A stretch of DNA of 26,804 bases from Actinomortierella ambigua (Eukaryota; Mortierellomycota; Mortierellomycetes; Mortierellales; Mortierellaceae): NCBI GenBank assembly GCA_016098155.1, contig JAAAJB010000364.1, forward strand, positions 1 through 26,804, given 5' to 3'. Below are positions 1-9,385 of the stretch, in pieces (position 1 is the first letter of the stretch; every line of letters begins with the position of its first letter). The position numbers and the translations under genes are program-made. Under the pieces are notes generated by a model that was given only the letters and a program-made list of their open reading frames with translations, was not told where the DNA came from and did not search any database.

Positions 1-1
1 G

Positions 2-247
2 GACCGCAAGACGTTCTCGCACCATGTCAACGTGGCCTGGTTCGACACCGAGGCGCTTCTGGAGTGGATCCGCACGACCCCGTCGGCACTGGAGAAGCTT
101 GGCATCACCAACCTGGTCAAGGGCTGCTACGATGCAGGTGACCACACGGTGTGCCCGACGCCAGACAAATACTTTTACTGGGACAGCTTCCACCTGACAA
201 CCAAGATCCACGAACAGGTTGCCTATGCCATCGAGAACTACCTGTAA
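2..247 (+). CDS. GDSL/SGNH-type lipase/esterase, C-terminal fragment
   Basis: Only the last 81 residues are present; the reading frame is open to the left edge, so the gene begins outside the window. The end carries the family's block V: a Tyr-Phe-Tyr-Trp-Asp-Ser-Phe-His segment (Asp codon at 183-185, His codon at 192-194), which supplies the catalytic Asp and His of GDSL/SGNH hydrolases. It is followed by the usual Leu-Thr-Thr-x-x-x-His and an amphipathic final helix. Two cysteines upstream (in GCYDAG and TVCPTP) match the cysteine pair often seen before block V in fungal members. The family hydrolyses esters of lipids or acetylated carbohydrates and is commonly secreted; the nucleophile Ser block and any signal peptide lie outside the window. 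The stop is TAA at 245-247. The gene is convergent with the small secreted protein on the minus strand. The family call is firm; the substrate is unknown. Confidence 0.82.
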   Translation, partial: DRKTFSHHVNVAWFDTEALLEWIRTTPSALEKLGITNLVKGCYDAGDHTVCPTPDKYFYWDSFHLTTKIHEQVAYAIENYL

Positions 248-709
248 ACAAAGAAAGAAAAATGGTTATTCCAGACGACCCTCCTTTACGCTTTACATCG
301 TTACATAGAGATATAACACACAACCGGCGAAAATACAATATTATGTTGATCTTGTTTGTGTTTTTTTTGTATGATAGATAGAGACGTGGTACTGATCGTT
401 TCCATTAGCAATCATCCATTCGGGTGAATATTGATGCCCTAGCACTGTTTCTAGAGATTCATTGCATTCAGGAACCCGGAAATCATGTTGAGCTTCGCCC
501 CATCTGGATCGCCGCTTGGCTGATTTTCATCAGTCTTCTCAACTTTGCATATTACTATGTCGCTCAAGATGGAGTACCACCCCCCCCCCCCGCAAAAAAG
601 AAAAAAAAACGCGCTTTTCGATGGCCAGAAGCTTCATTTATTGAGTAAAAACAATGTGACGGAGAAGTGCGCTCAGGATGCATTTGTGTGGATGACTGAG
701 TTGCTCTTA
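248..709. other. Convergent intergenic region (3' flanks)
   Basis: This AT-rich stretch lies between two convergent genes. It contains a C-run followed by an A-run around 580-610 and a minus-strand AATAAA (637-642) for the gene at 710-997. No AATAAA was seen on the plus strand for the lipase. The open frames here are short and are not coding-like. Confidence 0.6.
637..642 (-). terminator. Poly(A) signal of the small secreted protein gene
   Basis: The plus strand reads TTTATT, giving AATAAA on the minus strand about 70 nt downstream of the stop codon at 710-712. This is a normal spacing for a eukaryotic 3' end. Confidence 0.5.
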
Positions 710-997
710 TCATTCACACCACCCCACCATGTCATTTATTTTACGTGCTTTTCCATAAGCTTCGCAACAGCTTTTCAGCTTTGGTTTGTTCTCATTGAGA
801 ATATGCCTGTCGCAACGTGGGTATTTAAGAAAGGGGATCGTGGTCCCGTGGCCGAGGTCTTTGCAGCATTTCTCCGTAGCGTCCCCATTTATGGTTTTCG
901 CGATTGTGGAATAAAGAATCCAGCATCCGCATTCCTCGGCCGAGACGGCGATGGCAGTCGACGCGGCGAAAAGAACGAAGGCTAGCGAAAGGCGCAT
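710..997 (-). CDS. Small secreted cysteine-rich protein (8 Cys)
   Basis: This intronless frame encodes 95 residues. Residues 1-20 form a clear signal peptide: Arg2, a hydrophobic core LSLAFVLFAASTAIAV, then an Ala/Ser-rich end with probable cleavage after A20. The mature part is about 75 residues, Lys-rich, with eight cysteines: C23, C25, C44-C45, C62, C77-C78 and C94. The pattern is C-x1-C-x18-CC-x16-C-x14-CC-x15-C, which suggests four disulfides. Translation on the minus strand was checked codon by codon: ATG at 995-997 and stop TGA at 710-712. A TATA element lies about 190 nt upstream and AATAAA follows the stop, so the gene has its own transcription signals. No known family was recognised. 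The two CC pairs recall hydrophobins but the order and spacing differ. The role could be effector-like, antimicrobial or cell-wall related; no function is assigned. Confidence 0.8.
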   Translation of the reverse strand: MRLSLAFVLFAASTAIAVSAEECGCWILYSTIAKTINGDATEKCCKDLGHGTTIPFLKYPRCDRHILNENKPKLKSCCEAYGKARKINDMVGWCE

Positions 998-1186
998 TTC
1001 TTGCTGGAGAGATTCCCTGAGAGGAGTCTTGATACGATGGAGAGATTCGGTCTTGGTATGGGGGAAGGGGGGGGGCGACTCTTGTGATGGTGTTCGTGGG
1101 TTGCTGAGTGGAGTTGTGAGTATGGAGTATGGCTGAGGTAAGGCTGATGTGTATGTGTGTGGGATGAGATCGATGGCCTGGTTCTG

Positions 1187-1197
1187 CCTTTATATAT
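1187..1197 (-). promoter_or_regulatory. TATA box of the small secreted protein gene
   Basis: On the minus strand this reads TATATAAAG, about 190 nt upstream of the ATG at 997. A minus-strand CCAAT (plus ATTGG at 1226-1230) lies about 30 bp further upstream. The combination fits a regulated core promoter with a long C/A-rich leader. Confidence 0.55.
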
Positions 1198-1225
1198 GTG
1201 AAGGTGGGCAGCACTACTCCATGGC

Positions 1226-1230
1226 ATTGG
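1226..1230 (-). promoter_or_regulatory. CCAAT box
   Basis: The plus strand reads ATTGG, giving CCAAT on the minus strand just upstream of the TATA element of the secreted protein gene. By motif it is a possible binding site for the HAP/NF-Y complex. It is a five-base motif, so chance occurrence is possible. Confidence 0.3.
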
Positions 1231-2377
1231 AATAGTATTGACAAATCTGACTGTCCGGCCGACAAAGATATTTGGAACCCCCTTGATCAATCGGGGTCTG
1301 TCAATACAAAGGGGGAAATCGAAGGAATGAAGGACGGTGAGTGTCCAAGGGGGTGCCGAGTACGCTCAGAATCCAAACTGTGCAGGTAAACCAGTTTGAA
1401 CTGTTCACATAGGTGGCGGTACGACATTGGAGGATTCCCGCCATGAACATTGCCACAGATCAAGTATCCAGGCCACTTCTTTGCGTCTCGCTGCACATCA
1501 TTCGAGGGTTGACTGTCGGATACGCTTTAGTCCTTCAAATCGTCTTCTTGGTGCTGTGGGCTACCCCAGAGAGGACTTTTTTTTATAGCGATGTTGTAAT
1601 GGGCCATGAAAATACCACATTAGAAGGAGGTAGGGGCCTCAAAAGCACAGGAGGATGCTTCAGAAAACAAACAAAACAAACAAAACAAAAAGCATGAGGA
1701 TGCTTCCCTTCTCGCCCCTTTGATGGTATTTTTATCCCCTCGGCAAAGGCAGTCGCAGCGCTACCCTACATTGGTAGGCGTTGTTGACAAACTTCTACTT
1801 CGTCACAGGTGCATTGATGAGCGGGTTACGATTCTCATCCAGTTCCGCATAACCCTATCATTCTTAGCCACTTCCCTTCTTCACCGTGCCCATGGCTCCT
1901 GTGATAGTCAGCGTGTAGTATGTAGAGGGTCGTTCGTATGGGATCTACTTTGATTGGATTTCTTTTACTTGGCTTTCTGTATCGCACTCATACAGGTGGT
2001 TTAAGTCCATGCCTCAATACTGCGAGGTTACTGTCTGTGGGCGTAGGTCTGAGAAACAACCTAAGCCGGGTAGGAGCAAGGCTCGTGGTCGGGTACAAAT
2101 CTGTTTCTCCCATTTGCTGTCAAGCCAGTTTTACTCCACCTTCTCATTCTCATTTTAAAGAGGGGCCCCTGAAGCTGTCGCTATTGTTGCTGTCTTTTGA
2201 TCCCTTTGCTATGAAGTCCTCGCTTCCCGAGTTACTCTCCTTCTTTCAAGCTCCCTTCGGAGAAAAAAAAATGGTGGCAAAAAGCGGCCTATGATAAATT
2301 TAAAGGCGTCCAGCCCGATCTACTTTCCACTTCATGACCTCCGTCTTCTCGCTAATCCATTTCTAACGAATGTCAAC

Positions 2378-5300
2378 ATGAGTGCCTATGTCGAATTCAC
2401 ATGTCTCTATACGGCACAGAAACAGAAGAAAGCAAAGACATGGCATGATGGTAAGCGTGGACTCCGTCATGGACTCCGTTGACTTTGGCAGGCATGTGTG
2501 TCGTTTGCCACTAAAATTTAAGGCACATGCTTAAACCGCCGAGTCATGCTTCCTCACCAAATGAAAGTGTCGTCTCTGACATTCTGTCATTAGGATTCCT
2601 CCGGTTATACACCAGCAACTCCAAAGTGAGTTTGGATGAAAGGACTAGGTTTTGTGCAGAAGCCAAAAGATTGGAGCCGCATTCTTATCGTAGTTCTAAT
2701 TCGATAGGTTGTCTTGTATGATATCAAGAAGAGTTCCCTCGACAGGTATGTATAGTACTCTGGGATGATAGCGAAATATGGTCGTGTTTTAGTTCTTAGA
2801 GTACCTGCTGACTCTTGTTTCTTTGTGTGTGTGTATTGTAGCACTTTCCACAAAGGCGCACCCCTCGCTGCAGGAGACGAGATGGAGATGGATCGACATT
2901 TAATCACCATCGAGGATTGCATGGGTCTCGTTACTAATGACGGTCCTCCTGAGCCAGCACCGGTGGTTAATGTGGCTCAGAGGTACCTGGTGCAGCGTAG
3001 ACCTAATGTTCGCCTACATCATGTTGCTTCACCACCACCACCACCACCACCAGGACATATCCACTCTACGGTGTTGCCTCCATCTGCACAATTGCAACCT
3101 CCAGTAGGATCGGCCACGAAAATGGTATCTGCAGCCACTCCAGCCCAAGGATCGTCAGCTAGTACAATGGCAACATCGTCATTAACACCACACCAGCCGT
3201 TGCCCACGATGGCGCCATTAGAGGCCAATCCCCCCATCGCAGGCAATGGCAGTTCAGCAGGAGGCCTGGAGCGTGTAAAGCGGAAAAAATGGCGCGCACC
3301 GTTCAATGAGGTGGCGATATCGAGTCACATCCAGGCTCAACACGCTGTGCCTCTACAAGACGGGCTGGATGACTTTATGGCAGTGGATGACACCACGGGG
3401 CACTTTGAGCCATCGGTGTCTATTGCCCCTGCGACGTTAAGACCGGGTCCGATGTTAAGACCGGGTCCGATGGACATCATATCGGCCACCTCGACTGCGA
3501 CATCGGTCACTACAAGGAGCATCACCCAGCATGCAGCCAGCCACATCACCCCTGTGTCTAGACTATATTCCTATCCTTTGCCTGCCAGTGAGCAACCGCC
3601 TGAGAAACCAAAGCTGTCGACACCACAGGTATGTTCACTTGTGTATCTGGCGAAAATGCCATCACGCAGAGTTCTTCGATTCCACCCATATTAACATCTC
3701 TGTCTGCTGAATTGTGACATCTCTCCCTCCCTGGCAGCCACCAAAGCGTCGTCGAATCGGACTCGGTCCGGGGTCGAGTGCAGTTAGCGTGTCAGGAAAG
3801 AAGGATGGTGCTATAAAGCTCTCCCAACGACCACCTTTGACGAGTTTAGAGTTTCCAAGTGCAGCCCGATGCAATTTCCTGGCAGGTGGCAGTAGTATCA
3901 ACGGAGGTGGCGGTGGAGGAGGAGGGGCCTTCAGCCATCATAGCCAGGCCCTGAAGCGATTCCAAGGACTTGAATCAAGGTTCACTACACCAGCGCAATA
4001 CAAGGAGGGGATGACGGGACTCATTCTAGAACACTTGCAGATCCTTGTCACCCAGCTGGCCATCAAATATTGGAACACCAAGTCGGCGGGGAAACAATCG
4101 TCGAGCGGTACGGGCGGAGGTGGTGAGGCGTTTGATAATTCGTTCAGGAGCCGCGGGATTGCCATGTATTCGGGATGTTCGTTGCGTCGACGTGGAGACA
4201 GCGGCGTCTATGCGGGCTTCCCTGTCTTTGCAGAGAAGGCCGGTGGTTCCCGAGGGATGGGGATGATGGCGCAACCGTTACCTGATGGTGGTAATACCTC
4301 AGAGCAAGGCGCGGTTATTACCGTTTCCAACAAGGAACACCACTCAAAGTATGAGAGAGTTTGAGATGAAGGGTGTGCTGAAACTGAGGTGCTTACATGA
4401 GACTCACTCGAAGCCATCTTCGATTCATATTTCTAGCTACTCCAAGGACGATATATGGGTGATCGCGTTGAATGCAACATTTGATCCGCAATCGACATTC
4501 TTCGCTCGATCGATATTTTATGGGCCCTCTGGAGGAGAGATCGATGTACGTTGGCGACCTTCTTCTTTCTATGTTCAGCTATAAGAAGGAACAGAAATTT
4601 CACGCCATGGTTGACTCACTTTATAATTTTTTTTTGGTTGTCAATAGCTTACCTGTATGACATCAAAAGATTCAAGTATCGCTCGCTCGCTTTTCCCGAA
4701 TGTCACATCGGTGTATGCAATAAGGATTATGAATGCCATGTCAGAATTTCTCATGCTTGGTAAGTGCTAGGATGTCCTTCTTTGAGTGCACTTAGATGGG
4801 GATGGGGAGGCGGTCGATGAAGCTAAACCGTCCTGATCTTTGTTTCTTTGGTCCTGCGCTATTCACCAACTAGATAATCTGCAAGAGACACTATCAAAGA
4901 GCCCCATTCTCCCAACAATCTTGAACTATATACCGCCCGAGCAGCTACGAGCGTCCAAAGGCCCTGTTTTTAAGCCTCCAACCAAAGTCGCTGATCGATC
5001 AGGCTGCATTGTCCTGACAAAGGAAGATCATGTCGATGTAGAGCATGAGGTGCAGGCGACGATTGAACGGTTCCGTCTGAATGAGGACCAAGGAACAGTC
5101 TTGCGCAACTTTGCCCTTCAGGTGATCCGTGCACCTGGCTGGGCGACAGACAAGGCTGTGGCAGAGATGCCTCCCTTGATGCTCGTCCACGGTATCTTTG
5201 GTGCTGGAAAGAGGTGCGCTTTTTTAACCCTTCTGGGCAACATGTGGAGGGGGCTAACGAAAGTTTGTTGGCGTTAGGCCTGAGTACTAACATTTCTCTC

Positions 5301-8300
5301 TCTCTCTCTCTCTTTTTTTTATCTCTGCTTCGATCATGACAGTTTCTTGATCGCGGTCCTAATAGTCTTCTTGGATCACATCCTTGCTATCTCGAGGCCG
5401 CTTCCGCAGGAGGAGCGATCGTACAAGGTCCTTATTACCGCTATGACCAATGTTGCCGTAGACCGTGTGCTGACGGTATGTACTTGTAGTTGGTATTCCA
5501 TGGTTGATTGTTATTCAGCACACAAGCTTGTGTTCCCAACTCACAGTTTGCACCCTTTTGTTGCACATATGTTGTGGCTGGTCCACCAATAGGCGCTTTT
5601 GGACTTGGGCTACGACAAACTTGTACGGGTGGGCAGCATCAAAAAGGTGGCGCGACGGGTGCTGCCGTTCACGGCCCAGTCGAATGCGACGACAAAGGCG
5701 TCGGAGGAAATTAAGGAGTTGCAGTCAATCCTCCATGACGACTCTTTGTTGCATTCAGAGAGGCGCTATGTCCGCCAAGCGTTAGGCCGGTTTCAAAAGT
5801 ACAAGAACCGTGGCATTGCCGAGGATGCCAAGGTGGTCGGTACCACGTGCATTGCCTCAACATTTGAGATTTTGGAAGGCGTGGCGTTTCCCATTGTGAT
5901 CGTGGATGAAGCAAGGTAAAAAAAAAAAAAAAAAGAGAGAGAGGATGATCAATTGTTTCCTCCCCCAGACTATCAGGCGTGTACATGCTGACACATGAAG
6001 CCATGTCTCATGAAAAAATGCTTCCCTCCTCCATGAGCACATGATGGGCTCAGTTTTTGTCCACTGACACCTGGCTTACGCATATTTCCTTTGTGCTCTT
6101 ATTAATTTTGCATAAACTCTAGTCAGCTGCTCGAGCCAATGTCCATGATTCCGATATGTCGGACCGGGGGCGAAAAAGTCATATTGGTGGGCGATCCGCT
6201 TCAGCTGTCGCCTCCAATCCACACCAATGCCGACGTGATTGCAGCGTCCAAGGGTCTCTCCCGTACTCTGTTTGATCGCGCTCTCGAGGTAAGGAAACAA
6301 ATGCATGAAAGAATCTTGTAGACTAGCAGCGTAGGAAAGGGGTCTTGTTTCATCGCAAGACATGTGTATGAACCATCTCGTCTCCAGTCTCGCTAACATC
6401 TACGTGTCCATTCTTTCCCGCCTTTCTTTCTTTGTGGCTATTTGTTTTAGATGGGAATCAAGCCGATGATGCTCAAGACACAGTACCGGTGCCACCCCCG
6501 GATCGCGGAGATATGCAACACGCTCTTCTATTCAAACATGCTAAAGACTGGAGTGTCTGCGTCGCAAAGGGCACCGCTGATCGGGGGGCTTCCGACGCTT
6601 GCGTTTCTCGATCTTGCCGGTGGTGCCGAGGTGCAGCAGAGCAAGAACAAGTCGTACACGAACCTGGTAGAGGCAAAGCTGCTCGTACAACTGGTGGGGG
6701 AGCTGCTTCGGCTGAATATTCCAGCAAACGAAATCGGGGTGATTTCACCGTACAAGAACCAGGCGGATGCGATTGCGGAAGGATTGCGACAGATGGGATT
6801 GCAGAAGAGCGGGGGTGTTCAGATCTCGACGGTGGATGCGTTTCAAGGATCGGAGAAGAATGTGATTCTGATGTCGACGGTCCGAACGAATGCCATTGGG
6901 TTCATTGACCATCATCAGCGCGTCAACGTGGCACTGTCGCGCAGCAAGCGTCACTTGTTGATCGTTGGAAACGCTAAACTACTCGAGTCGAATGAGGTTT
7001 GGGGCAAGGTCATCAACCACCACTGCAAACGTAAATGATACCTTTTCCTCTTCATGTTGTTCATCGTCATACAGGAGAAAGGAAATGCCAAGCCTTTTGG
7101 GTTTCTCTGCGAACTCGTTTTTGCTAACACATAATTTCTTTTTACTATTTTCTTAGCGTCGCGAGATGGTGTCGTTCCTGGCGACTCGTTTATTCGCATG
7201 CTGCGGACACTGGAACCAATGCCTGCCCTGGAGGCATCTGCAGCTGAGCAGACGGAGACGGAGGAGTCCGAACTCGAGGACGAAGAAGAAGGGGATGCAG
7301 GTAATCTCTATAGGTCTCGCCGTCGGCACTTTGGCTCGGACAATGAAGACCGGGAAACTGAGGAAGAAGAGGAATTAGAGGATCGCCGGCCGCGTGGAAA
7401 ACGCTCAGCCTCAAATGGCGGCAAAGCCCGAGAAACGTCCGCTGCAACAGGACCCAAATATTATGGACTGTACACGGCGGACAGTGAGGAGGATGCCGAT
7501 GATGGCGCGACGGACGAGGAAGGCGGTGGCGGTAGGGCTACGGAGCACGAGCTTCAGCTGCATCGGCAGCGGGTGCAGCAGCGTTTCTCGAGTTCCCGAT
7601 CTGGCTCTAGCTCGAGTCATGGTCAAGGTGGTAGTGGCCTGCCTTCACGGTCGGCGTCATCAATGGTCATGTCTTCTAACGCGGGAGGTCATGCGCCTCT
7701 TGGTAGCGTCTTTTTGCAGCCTCGGCAGCTATCATCAGTATCATCGTCGTCATCATCATCTTCATCACCATTATCATCATCATCATTATCATCATCGTCA
7801 TCATCACGGGCGCTGCCCCCTCCTATCGTTGAGGGCCAAGCAAGGCATTCGTTGTTTCATCAAGCTCGGGTTACAGTATCTCGGTCTGCAGAGGCGATGC
7901 GTGCTGAAAAAGGCTCTGCTGCAGTAAACCCGCCTTTCTCAGTCTCGCGATCCGGGTCACCACTACCACCATCAATGGCAACACTTGAGGCCCGAAAGCA
8001 GGTGCCACTTTCGCCCTCATTACCGACACCGACACCACCAGTACAAGTGCCACCGCATTCTTCGTCATCAATACCCGTGGTGGGGGCTGGTGTTGCATCA
8101 TTATCATCATCATCATCGTCGCGCCTCGGTGGGTTTGCGTTTGACAAGAAGGCGTTTCAGCAACGACAGAATCAGCAGCATAAACATTCGCATCAGCACC
8201 AGCTTGACGTTGATGTAGCAGCATCGACAATTCCTGAAGAGCATGAGGTGGGCATGCAGCATAAGCAGCAGCAGCCGCAATCTTCACCTCACTATCCTCT

Positions 8301-9135
8301 CCCAGTAACAACACCACCAATGGCAAAAGAAGGGGTAGCAACAGATGGCGTGGTTGAGGAGGAAGAAGAACGCGAGATCTGGGCTTTGAGTGAAGACTCG
8401 GGAATGGAGGAGGAGTTCGAGGCGGAATACGGCTACTGCAGCCGCCGCCACCCGGAAGGTGAACACAAGCACAAACACAAGCAATGGGAGCAAGAACGGG
8501 AGAAGGAGGAGGGGCACGGCCTTGTGCAGGGACAGGATTCACAACCACCACCACCACCACAACAACAACAAAAATCAGTGTTACCATCACCACAGCTACC
8601 ACTTCCACCACCACGACAACATCAACATGCTGCTGGCGTGCGGGATAGGGTCGAAGTGGAGTTAAGCCACGGACTAAAGCGCGTGTTGTCAGATGTAATG
8701 GTGGAGGAAGAGGAGACGGTTGTGGCGGCAGTGGATACGGACAAGGTCCTTGAAGATGATCCGGGTCCTCTCTATCCCTCGCCTGCAGAGGCTCAGTCTG
8801 CCCCTGAGGGAGAGGAACATTCAGGCCAGCAGCAGCTCCAGCAGCAGAGTCATCAAGGGCATGCCGCACCTTTGGTGCTGCCGACTTGCACCCAAGGCAC
8901 ATCACCATCGCAGCATCTGGAGGACCTTGAGCTAAGTGGGTCCCAGTGGTCCGCCGGGTTTGGAACACCTGTCTGCAGAGGAGGAGGACAAGAAGTAGGA
9001 CGGGAGACCACACCATCCAGCTCCACACCCCAACGCCTGCAGAAAGCGGTTGGCGGTGTCACCAGTTCTGCCGATATGATGGACGAGGAAGAGGACAACA
9101 GTCTCGGTTGTCTCGAACTTGGAGACCTTGACTAA
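2378..9135 (+). CDS. ZGRF1: ZGRF1-type SF1 DNA helicase with N-terminal DUF2439 (13 exons)
   Basis: Exons: 2378-2450, 2594-2625, 2708-2745, 2842-3628, 3738-4348, 4437-4545, 4648-4759, 4874-5213, 5343-5475, 5593-5915, 6123-6288, 6451-7030, 7157-9135. All introns are GT-AG, phases agree, total 5,283 nt, 1,760 residues. Residues 3-75 are DUF2439: an FTCLYTAQKQKKAKTWHDG start, an LYD core and a GDEMEMDRHLITIED end. The linker has an NLS-like PPKRRR (311-316). A QYKEGMTGLILEHLQIL segment (about 395-425) and YSKDDIWV (515-522) match the ZGRF1 pre-helicase region. Helicase motifs: Q motif LNEDQ (656-660), Walker A GIFGAGKS (694-701), Ia TNVAVDRVL (736-744), DEAS (850-853), VGDPLQLSPP (875-884), QYRCHP (919-924), STVDAFQG (1034-1041), NVALSRSKRH (1067-1076); none is broken. 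By family it is a nuclear 5'-3' helicase acting in crosslink repair and recombination. The GRF zinc finger is not seen. A ~635-residue acidic/Ser/Gln/His-rich tail follows. The ATG at 2378 was chosen because the domain starts two residues later. Confidence 0.88.
3436..3471 (+). repeat. 18-bp perfect tandem duplication in the helicase linker
   Basis: The unit gttaagaccgggtccgat occurs twice, at 3436-3453 and 3454-3471. It is in frame and duplicates the peptide LRPGPM in the disordered linker between DUF2439 and the helicase. It looks like a recent slippage event that keeps the frame. Confidence 0.85.
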
Positions 9136-9242
9136 GAGAGATAGAGCGATGTGTGTTCATGCAGAAGGATCTGCTCCTGGCACAAACAAAAGAAATTTCT
9201 TGATCTCCTTTCTATAACGTGTCCTGCGCAGGAGAAGGAGGA

Positions 9243-9271
9243 GGGGGAGGGGGAGGGGAAGGGGAAGGGGG
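9243..9271 (+). other. Putative G-quadruplex motif after the helicase stop
   Basis: Five G-runs are separated by one or two A: G5-A-G5-A-G4-AA-G4-AA-G5. This satisfies the G3+N1-7 four-tract rule with very short loops. It starts about 108 nt after the helicase stop codon on the same strand, so it would be in the 3' UTR if transcription extends that far. Confidence 0.6.
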
Positions 9272-9305
9272 CGAACAGAGATGGGTTTTCAAGCACACCA
9301 CTTTA

Positions 9306-9306
<1 letters not shown>

Positions 9307-9371
<65 letters not shown>

Positions 9372-9385
9372 AGAAGAAGAAGAAG
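9307..9385 (+). repeat. Compound microsatellite (GATA)n(GA)n(GAA)n
   Basis: About four GATA units run into roughly 22 GA units and then GAA units without interruption, forming a purine-rich tract on the plus strand. Confidence 0.9.

Larger units (their letters stand above)
998..2377. other. Divergent intergenic region
   Basis: These 1.38 kb separate the start of the secreted protein gene (-) from the helicase gene (+). The part near 998-1240 holds the minus-strand promoter and leader. Further right there are additional ATTGG motifs (near 1425, 1770 and 1950) and an A/C simple stretch of AAACAAAAC units at about 1665-1690. Frames at 1413-1697, 1720-1953 and 1938-2294 are open, but they show no domain, no low-complexity pattern like the neighbouring genes and no splice logic. 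I see no gene here. The frame upstream of the helicase ATG is open back to about 2291, but homology starts only at 2378. Confidence 0.5.

Noticed and set aside
545..985. Plus-strand frame of 146 codons
   Set aside because: It is the antisense shadow of the small secreted protein gene, which has a signal peptide, TATA and AATAAA on the other strand.
710..997. Hydrophobin identity for the secreted protein
   Set aside because: Eight cysteines and two CC pairs are present, but the order is C-C-CC-C-CC-C instead of C-CC-C-C-CC-C and the chain is charged rather than strongly hydrophobic.
1413..2294. Three plus-strand frames in the divergent spacer (1413-1697, 1720-1953, 1938-2294)
   Set aside because: No domain, no plausible splice links and no promoter elements; the translations look like random sequence.
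2765..2881. Start of the helicase gene at 2765 or at the ATG 2882
   Set aside because: The frame from 2765 runs through an intron (branch-like CTGAC, acceptor TTGTAG at 2841). Starting at 2882 would lose a DUF2439 domain whose upstream exons join in phase.
7871..9028. Minus-strand frame of 385 codons opposite the helicase tail
   Set aside because: It is a shadow produced by repetitive Ser/Gln/His codons of the sense strand; Val and Leu runs mirror the TCA/CAT repeats.
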